From NCBI GenBank assembly GCA_964644375.1, contig CAZXWJ010000061.1, positions 1 to 19,185 on the forward strand: DNA of 19,185 bases, read 5' to 3'. The stretch's first letter is position 1; the number at the start of each line of letters is the position of its first letter. This DNA comes from CAYNYM01 sp964644375 (lineage in GTDB: Bacteria > Desulfobacterota > DSM-4660 > Desulfatiglandales > HGW-15). Both the position numbers and the translations under genes were made by a program. Positions 14,546 through 19,185 of this stretch are shown here, in pieces. The notes beneath the pieces are model-generated. The model searched no databases, was not told where the DNA came from, and worked only from the letters and a program-made list of their open reading frames with translations.

Positions 14546-14582
14546 ATGATACAGGGAATTCCAGAAATGATACGGAATTCCA
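14546..14582. promoter_or_regulatory. Tandem 21-bp-spaced repeat upstream of a PEP-CTERM gene
   Basis: ATGATACAGGGAATTCCA (14546-14563) is followed by ATGATACGGAATTCCA (14567-14582), start to start 21 bp or two helical turns. Each holds a GGAATTCC palindrome. A third partial copy (AAAAAATTCCA, about 14592-14602) follows. The array lies about 95-130 bases before the start at 14675 and just after the LuxR-type regulator gene, as expected for an operator. No matching promoter boxes are clear. Confidence 0.4.
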
Positions 14583-14674
14583 CTGAGTCGTAAAAAATTC
14601 CATTCTTTCATCTCCCAGAAGCATTCATCGTAATCTTCGTAATTCCTTACACAAGTTTTATAACGGAGAGAAAA

Positions 14675-15523
14675 ATGAAAAAATATCCTTTGTTTTTGAG
14701 TGCTCTGGTTTTTATTCTAATCGTCCTTTTATGTCCCGTCGGCGGGGTAAATGCCTCTCCGGTGGAATGGCTTTCGGTTCAATATCGAGACTACGCAGGC
14801 CCGAACGATGTGAACCGGCTGATGTTTGGAGGCGAACTCACCCCTGCAACCGTCGATATCTCGTCTTTCAGGTTGCTGGTTAAGGGCGTGCCCACGAACC
14901 TGACCATCGATGGAGGAAGCCCCCTTGATTTTCGAGTCTGGTCCAATAGAAATCGAGCCGGACGGTATATCGGAGACGGCCAGTGGGAATTTGATCCCTT
15001 CCTGATGACAAGGGTTTATTATGCGAATGTGGATGCCCTGCCGATCGGGACGTATGAGATGATCGTGAATGACTCGGACGCAAACCGATATTATATGCGC
15101 ACTTATTATGGGGGGCAGGTTCTGCTGCCTCGGGTTGAAGCCGGTTCATTTAATATGAATTTTGACTCCTCGGGGAACTTTTCCTTTGACTGGGGCATCC
15201 CGGGAACACTTCCTGATGACACTTTTTTTATGGTCGCCATCGAGGGCTATAACCGTCTTGACGATCTGCTGGGGGAAATGTATATCTCGACTCCCGATTA
15301 CCTGAGCAACCTTTTTCTCCCTCAAAATATTATCGCTGATTTTGGTGACGTTGATTATATGAGAATCGGCGTTCAGATTCGAACTTATGACGGTGACAAC
15401 AGGGCCTATTCCGAATGGAGAAGGGTGGATGTGACGGCTATCCCCTTACCTGCATCCATTCTCCTTTTGGGTTCAGGCATTATTGCTCTTGTTTCGGTAA
15501 GGAGGTCAAAGCGCCGCATGTGA
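14675..15523 (+). CDS. PEP-CTERM/VPLPA-type sorted protein of unknown function
   Basis: 282 residues from ATG 14675, with an ACGGAGAG ribosome site a few bases upstream. Residues 1-27 form a signal peptide (MKKYPLFLSALVFILIVLLC... to VNA). The mature part is beta-rich and aromatic, with no catalytic motif I recognise. It includes a pair of sheet-like halves: VEWLSVQYRDYAGPNDVNRL at the start and PRVEAGSFNMNFDSSGNFSF in the second half. The C-terminus is a classic sorting tail, IPLPASILLLGSGIIALVSV then RRSKRRM, so it should be processed by an exosortase and released or anchored outside the inner membrane. It lies between the PAS-LuxR gene and the MAM-like dockerin gene. Its 3' end and about 30 downstream bases recur as a decayed copy at 17978-18059. 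Sorting is confident, role unknown. Confidence 0.88.
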   Translation: MKKYPLFLSALVFILIVLLCPVGGVNASPVEWLSVQYRDYAGPNDVNRLMFGGELTPATVDISSFRLLVKGVPTNLTIDGGSPLDFRVWSNRNRAGRYIGDGQWEFDPFLMTRVYYANVDALPIGTYEMIVNDSDANRYYMRTYYGGQVLLPRVEAGSFNMNFDSSGNFSFDWGIPGTLPDDTFFMVAIEGYNRLDDLLGEMYISTPDYLSNLFLPQNIIADFGDVDYMRIGVQIRTYDGDNRAYSEWRRVDVTAIPLPASILLLGSGIIALVSVRRSKRRM

Positions 15524-15550
15524 CATTCAACAATCGAATGATCCCATATT
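15470..15550 (+). repeat. Direct repeat copy A (PEP-CTERM 3' end plus downstream DNA)
   Basis: The last 54 bases of the 14675 gene and 27 bases past its stop match 17978-18059 at roughly 80 percent by hand alignment, with one inserted base. The shared part past the stop (GACATTCA-CAATC-AAT-AT and CCATATT) shows that the DNA segment was copied, rather than the two proteins sharing a sorting signal by convergence. Confidence 0.85.
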
Positions 15551-15829
15551 AGCAACCAAGCCGGTGCCTCTTTTGAAACGGCAATTATGGCCTCCGGAAG
15601 TGAATCGATACAGGTTCCACATTCTCTCCTGTCATGTGCTTCTCGTCATCATCCTACTCTTCCCCTTATCATCGCTCAATTCAGACTTCTTTCCGGTGGA
15701 GCTTTCGATTTCATTCCCATCATGTGGATCCCATCTAATCCGTTGGTGTCTTTATCCATTTTTCACCTTTAAACATTTCTATAACAGTAACATTGGTTTG
15801 AAACGATCTTACAGAAATGGAGGGTTATT
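15524..15829. other. Intergenic region before the MAM-like dockerin gene
   Basis: 306 bases, pyrimidine-rich on the plus strand in its second half. Overlapping short frames (15564-15833, 15587-15772) have no ribosome site or family resemblance. The first 27 bases belong to direct repeat copy A. TTCTCTCCTGTCATGTGCTT (around 15621-15640) loosely resembles a stretch near 18128-18147 in the decayed second copy. No terminator or clear promoter was found. Confidence 0.5.
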
Positions 15830-17869
15830 ATGAAGAGAAGAAAGCTCTTCTGGTGTATCGTTATGGTTTTGTCTGTTCTACTCGTTTATATGACATCCAA
15901 CAATACCAATGCACAGGAAACCATTTTTTCCGAGGATTTTGAAGGAGGATGGGGTGATTGGTATCCCGATAACGGTGTTTGGGAAGTGGGCGAACCAACA
16001 GCCGGCCCGGGAAGCGCTCATGGGGGACTAAACTGTGTAGGGACCGTTCTGGCAGGGAATTATCCGGCTTACACCGACAGCAGACTCATTTACAATCTTC
16101 CCCATCAGTCTGGGATCGATCTTCCGGAGATTACCGGAGACGAAGAACTCCACCTCCGTTTCTGGCACTGGTATTCCTATTCAAGCTACGATTACGGCTA
16201 CATACAAATACAGGTTCAAGACGGATCTGATTGGGAGACGGTACTAGAGTCAGTTACAGTTTCGGGATCTTACACCCAATGGACCTTGAGAGACCTGGAT
16301 ATCTCAGCCTATGCCGGAAAAAGAATAAAAGTTGGGTTTTTTCATGTGGCAGGTAGGGACCAATACAATCACGCTTCCGAAAGCTACGGTTGGTTTATCG
16401 ATGATATCGAAATTGTAAAAAAAATTCCGATTTGGTCAGGGACCTTTGAATCGGGTCTGGAGGACTGGACCGTGGACAACGAGGTGTGGGAAGTGGGAAC
16501 CCCTTCAGTGGGACCAGGCGGGGCCTTTGAAGGGGATCAATGCGCTGGCACCGTGCTGAATGCCGCTTATCCCGGGACCCGAGACAGCCGATTAATTTGT
16601 CCCTCCATACGCCTACCCGAGGTGGCTGCGGATTTCGCGTTGTATTTTCGTTTCTGGCACTGGTTTTCGTATTCCAGCTATGATTATGGTTATGTTCAAA
16701 TATCTGTCTGTGATGAATCCACGAAAATCTGGTCCGATTGGGTAACTATCAGTTCCACCTATAACAAGGTTTCTTCTGTGTGGACACCTGTTGATATTGA
16801 CCTTTCAGCGTATGCCGGCCAAAAGATAAAAGTTGCCTTCTATCATACCGCAGCCAGAGATCAATATAATCATAGTTCCGAAAGCTCCGGTTGGTTTATC
16901 GATCATGTTGAAATCCTGAATAAGACTCCACATTTTTCAGGAGATTTCGAGTTTGGATGGGATGATTGGACCGTAAGTAACGGAGTATGGCAGGTCGGCA
17001 TACCAACCACAGGTCCTGGAAGTGCATATGATGGAAATTATTGCGGAGGAACCGTTTTGAATGGCAATTACCCCGGATCCACCGACAGCCTTTTGACTAG
17101 TCCTCCTATTACACTCTGCTCGGTTGGTAGCGCCTATATTCGCTTCTGGCAGTGGTGGTCCTATTCGAGCTATGATTATGGTGAAATCCTGATTTCGGTG
17201 TGGGATGATACAAACAAGGAATGGTCAGCTTGGATGACATTGCCAGATACCGGGGTCCAAGGGGTCTCGACCGTCTGGACACCAAAATACGTTGATTTTT
17301 CTGATTATGTCGGAGAAACTGTAATGATCGCTTTTCGCCATGTAGCACAAAGGGACCAGTACAATCACGCTTCCGAAAGCTCCGGTTGGTACATTGACAA
17401 CATCGAATTCCTCGGCGTGAGCCCTGTCATCGACGAGATCGCCTTTGATGAACATGTCGATTTGCCCGGCACTTCAGGGGTTACTGTCGCCGCAACCGAT
17501 CCCTGTGGGGGAAATCTGACCTACAATTGGGACGCGCCGGAAGGTGGAGAGATTTACGGTTCAGAGACTGAAGTGGATTATGAACCCCCTGAATTGAGGT
17601 TTTGTCCACACCCCGTGACGATCTCCGTATGCTCTGATGCAAGTCATATCTGCTCTTTTATGGAGACAATAAAAATCTATACTCGGCTGCCTGGTGATGC
17701 CAACTGGTCCGGCAGAGTTGATATCCTGGACAAACGCATAGTCCGTGACGCTTATGGCTCGAGACCGGGAGATTCTAACTGGGATGAGCAGGCTGACATC
17801 AACTGTGACGGGAGGGTAGACATTTTGGATAAACGTTTGGTTAGAGACTATTACGGCCAGAGGGAATAG
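15830..17869 (+). CDS. Secreted triple MAM-like/jelly-roll protein with X-module and C-terminal dockerin
   Basis: 679 residues. ATG 15830 follows TGGAGGG by 6 bases. Residues 1-29 are a signal peptide (ending TNAQ). Three homologous jelly-roll repeats follow (about 32-200, 201-367, 368-528). Each opens with F..DFE.GW.DW, runs through a GPG.A..G..C.GTVL.G.YP segment and a core FWHWYSYSSYDYG, and closes with RDQYNHASES.GWFIDDIE. They resemble the MAM-like or choice-of-anchor domains seen with immune-inhibitor-A and M6-type peptidases, usually binding or accessory modules. No catalytic domain is present. The X-module (about 530-619) and dockerin (622-679) finish the protein; the X-module lacks the CISELC cysteine pair found in the other two. 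It is probably a non-catalytic binding subunit that docks to a cohesin. A sorted protein precedes it and its own gene type recurs as debris after it. Confidence 0.93.
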   Translation: MKRRKLFWCIVMVLSVLLVYMTSNNTNAQETIFSEDFEGGWGDWYPDNGVWEVGEPTAGPGSAHGGLNCVGTVLAGNYPAYTDSRLIYNLPHQSGIDLPEITGDEELHLRFWHWYSYSSYDYGYIQIQVQDGSDWETVLESVTVSGSYTQWTLRDLDISAYAGKRIKVGFFHVAGRDQYNHASESYGWFIDDIEIVKKIPIWSGTFESGLEDWTVDNEVWEVGTPSVGPGGAFEGDQCAGTVLNAAYPGTRDSRLICPSIRLPEVAADFALYFRFWHWFSYSSYDYGYVQISVCDESTKIWSDWVTISSTYNKVSSVWTPVDIDLSAYAGQKIKVAFYHTAARDQYNHSSESSGWFIDHVEILNKTPHFSGDFEFGWDDWTVSNGVWQVGIPTTGPGSAYDGNYCGGTVLNGNYPGSTDSLLTSPPITLCSVGSAYIRFWQWWSYSSYDYGEILISVWDDTNKEWSAWMTLPDTGVQGVSTVWTPKYVDFSDYVGETVMIAFRHVAQRDQYNHASESSGWYIDNIEFLGVSPVIDEIAFDEHVDLPGTSGVTVAATDPCGGNLTYNWDAPEGGEIYGSETEVDYEPPELRFCPHPVTISVCSDASHICSFMETIKIYTRLPGDANWSGRVDILDKRIVRDAYGSRPGDSNWDEQADINCDGRVDILDKRLVRDYYGQRE

Positions 17870-17948
17870 ATCAAATATTCGCGTAACCGAGCGACTGTTG
17901 GGTGATTGAAATAAGTTGCCACACTTTGGGAATGGGCGGATAGAGTAA

Positions 17949-17989
17949 ATGCCGGGAACCAATGGAGTATAGTTATTGGTTTCCGGCAT
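17949..17989 (+). terminator. Long hairpin after the MAM-like dockerin gene
   Basis: ATGCCGGGAACCAAT (17949-17963) pairs with ATTGGTTTCCGGCAT (17975-17989), 15 positions with a single G-T wobble and an 11-base loop, 80 bases after the stop. There is no T run. Its right arm overlaps the start of the decayed PEP-CTERM 3' end, so the hairpin may be a rearrangement junction as well as an RNA end. Confidence 0.5.
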
Positions 17990-18059
17990 TATCTCCCTGG
18001 TTTCGCTAATGAGGTCAAGGCGTCGTATTTGACATTCAGCAATCAAATAATTCCATATT
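17978..18059 (+). repeat. Direct repeat copy B
   Basis: Partner of 15470-15550, same orientation, 2508 bp further on. It carries a one-base insertion in the GGTT-C.GG part and about 15 substitutions, consistent with decay without selection. Together the two copies bracket the complete MAM-like dockerin gene. Confidence 0.85.
17985..18032 (+). pseudogene. Decayed 3' end of a PEP-CTERM gene
   Basis: In frame to TGA 18030 it reads GIISLVSLMRSRRRI, matching the GIIALVSVRRSKRRM end of the 14675 protein. The PLPAS motif and signal peptide are missing, and a base insertion just upstream breaks the frame. It is the tail of a second, lost sorted protein. Confidence 0.8.
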
Positions 18060-18195
18060 CTCAATCAAGTGTATTGTTAAAATTGAAAATTTCGTCCTTC
18101 TGTAGCGAATCTCTGCAAATTTCATGTTTTCTCCTGCAATTTGTATCTCTTCCCTTCTCTTTGGTCGCCTGCTTTGAAATCTCTTAAGTCTATTC

Positions 18196-18300
18196 ATGAC
18201 ATTTGTTGCCACTGACTATTACGGAGGAAGCCTTATCTTCGAATGGCCAGCCATGGATGGGGGAGATATCATCGGAGAAGGGGCAAATGTTCCGTTTCAA
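18196..18300 (+). pseudogene. Fragment of the X-module of a lost dockerin gene
   Basis: The frame from 18196 (open to TAG 18343) encodes TFVATDYYGGSLIFEWPAMD and then GGDIIGEGANVPFQ. It aligns with VAATDPCGGNLTYNWDAPEG / GEIYGSETEVDYEPP of the 15830 protein and VYACDPAGGTLSYTWQALDE / GWILGSGPNVAFDPP of the C25 peptidase. The shared pattern is D..GG.L...W......I.G.G..V.F. No dockerin follows; similarity stops near 18300, where the transposase remnant starts on the other strand. With the PEP-CTERM tail at 17985-18032 it looks like the wreck of a second sorted-protein plus dockerin-gene pair. Confidence 0.72.
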
Positions 18301-18305
18301 CGATA

Positions 18306-18473
18306 TCACTGTGGCGTCAAGACATGTAACGTATTGATATTATAGGTCATACATATGAGGTTATGCTCCCCTGCGGTCGATTGCAGGCCTCGAAGTATGA
18401 AATGACGGAATCCCATGACGGCCTCGATGACGCCAAAGACCATCTCCACGGTTCTTCGTAAGGGCGTATCATC
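18306..18473 (-). pseudogene. C-terminal remnant of an IS1182-type transposase
   Basis: Minus-strand translation ending at TGA (18308-18306) gives RRTVEMVFGVIEAVMGFRHF, ILRGLQSTAGEHNLICMTYN and a short tail. This matches the well-known DDE C-terminus of IS1182-family transposases (R.TVEPVFG.IK...GFR.FLLRGL..V.GEW.L.C.A.N). A TAG just upstream of this part and the absence of the rest of the gene mark it as a remnant of about 55 codons. No terminal inverted repeats were identified. It abuts the X-module fragment, so the insertion may have caused or followed loss of that gene. Confidence 0.8.
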
Positions 18474-18480
18474 CTAAGAT

Positions 18481-18507
18481 CAAAAAAAGCTTCGAAGGCC
18501 GGGCCTT
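18481..18507 (-). terminator. Probable terminator of the beta-barrel gene
   Basis: On the minus strand just after the stop at 18509, AAGGCC and GGCCTT (18495-18507) form a compact hairpin. It is followed by CGAAGC and then seven T (plus-strand A run 18482-18488). The short stem and 6-base gap make it an imperfect intrinsic terminator. Confidence 0.5.
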
Positions 18508-18508
18508 G

Positions 18509-19185
18509 TCAAAAGAAATATCTCAGACGCAGTTCGAGTTTATTGCTGTTCTGCTTTTCACCATGCTCCGTCAAGTATCCTCCGTTGATGAATGAGAACC
18601 TCAAGCGAACTTCCCAGTTGGTCAGACCGGTGTATACTATTTCCGGGGTTATAGAATAGCTTTGGTCGTCGAGGTTGATGATTGCGGTGAGCCCCGGCGT
18701 GAAGTAGAGGATATCAAAAGGTTCTTTCTGGATGATTCGGGTATAGAGGTAATTCCTGGCCGGCTGGGGGCGGCTATATCCAATCCGGCTGACGTTTACG
18801 GCCTTTTGAAGTAAGGTCGCACTTCCGGATGCAAGAAATTGATTGTAGCCGTCATGCGCCAATTGGAAGAAGTTTTGCATCTCTTCTTCGCTGAACCCCG
18901 CGCCATTATGATAAAATTCCACAATGGACGTGATATCGTTTCGGGTCAAATAGCGCAATCCCAGAAGATACGATAGGGCATCAACGTTTCTGGATACAAC
19001 GTTATCGTCTGCATCAAGATATTTTTGCCTCAGATTGGGGAAATAAGCCAACTCACCATGGATTTCAAAGTTGGTGGAAATGTTTTTGGCAAAGTCCACA
19101 CCGTATCGTGTCGATCGGCTGTTTCCCGTATACCAGACAAAGTCGATATCGGTATCCCGGTAGAGCAGGTAGAGTTTGGCAGCCA
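18509..19185 (-). CDS. Outer-membrane beta-barrel protein, N-terminus outside window
   Basis: The minus strand is open from the right edge to TGA at 18511-18509, about 225 codons. A GTG at 19099 could be read as a start, but the frame continues upstream with coherent barrel sequence (KLYLLYRDTDIDFVWYTGNS), so the gene extends past the edge. The sequence shows alternating hydrophobic/polar strands with acidic, aromatic-rich turns (IHGELAYFP, ALSYLLGLRYL, SIVEFYHNGAGF, WEVRLRFSFINGGY). It ends LELRLRYFF, the terminal-Phe strand recognised by the BAM machinery. It resembles large alginate-export-like or porin-like barrels of deltaproteobacteria, but the precise family and substrate are not readable from this part. 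It is convergent to the dockerin locus and separated from it by debris. Confidence 0.85.
   Translation of the reverse strand, partial: AAKLYLLYRDTDIDFVWYTGNSRSTRYGVDFAKNISTNFEIHGELAYFPNLRQKYLDADDNVVSRNVDALSYLLGLRYLTRNDITSIVEFYHNGAGFSEEEMQNFFQLAHDGYNQFLASGSATLLQKAVNVSRIGYSRPQPARNYLYTRIIQKEPFDILYFTPGLTAIINLDDQSYSITPEIVYTGLTNWEVRLRFSFINGGYLTEHGEKQNSNKLELRLRYFF

Noticed and set aside
18060..18195. Possible extra remnant of the MAM-like repeats between the PEP-CTERM relic and the X-module relic
   Set aside because: No frame shows the GTVL, SYSSYDYG or RDQYNH landmarks; only a weak DNA resemblance to the 15620 region.
1..19185. CRISPR array, tRNA or rRNA gene
   Set aside because: No regularly spaced identical repeats and no tRNA- or rRNA-like conserved sequences were seen on either strand.

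Overview
The window looks like an accessory surface/secretome locus of a Gram-negative bacterium, most likely a deltaproteobacterium (Desulfobacterota). The reasons are PEP-CTERM/VPLPA-type sorting tails, an outer-membrane beta-barrel ending in Phe, purine-rich Shine-Dalgarno sites, PAS-LuxR regulators of a type common there, and small GC-rich palindromic intergenic repeats. The taxon is inferred; there is no rRNA or marker gene here.

Layout. A truncated periplasmic cyclophilin (minus strand) runs off the left edge. About 1.35 kb without a convincing gene follows, holding decayed palindromic repeats. From 1760 to 17869 every gene is on the plus strand: two PEP-CTERM proteins (1760-2422, and 2588-3226 with a cohesin-like body); a 1623-residue gingipain-like C25 cysteine peptidase with an internal dockerin (3490-8361); a 1268-residue subtilisin-like S8 peptidase with a C-terminal dockerin (8887-12693); a PAS-PAS-LuxR regulator (13202-14488); a third PEP-CTERM protein (14675-15523); and a 679-residue protein of three MAM-like/jelly-roll repeats with a C-terminal dockerin (15830-17869). 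After this come gene debris, an IS1182-type transposase remnant, and a minus-strand beta-barrel outer-membrane protein running off the right edge.

Main idea. The three large secreted proteins share one cassette: a PKD/Ig-like module (called X here) followed by a two-repeat dockerin whose six half-sites all carry the same ILDKR..VRD helix. Next to them is a small sorted protein that reads as a cohesin-like beta-sandwich. The window may therefore encode a compact cellulosome-like assembly built around peptidases rather than glycosidases: two peptidases and a binding subunit docked on a PEP-CTERM-anchored cohesin. The dockerins are clear; the cohesin call and the interaction are inference.

The locus has been rearranged. 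Three decayed pieces of the same gene types remain: a dockerin 3' end at 8592-8654, a PEP-CTERM 3' end at 17985-18032 and an X-module piece at 18196-18300. The first two form direct repeats on either side of complete dockerin genes, so tandem duplication and loss, or cassette exchange, has shaped the region.
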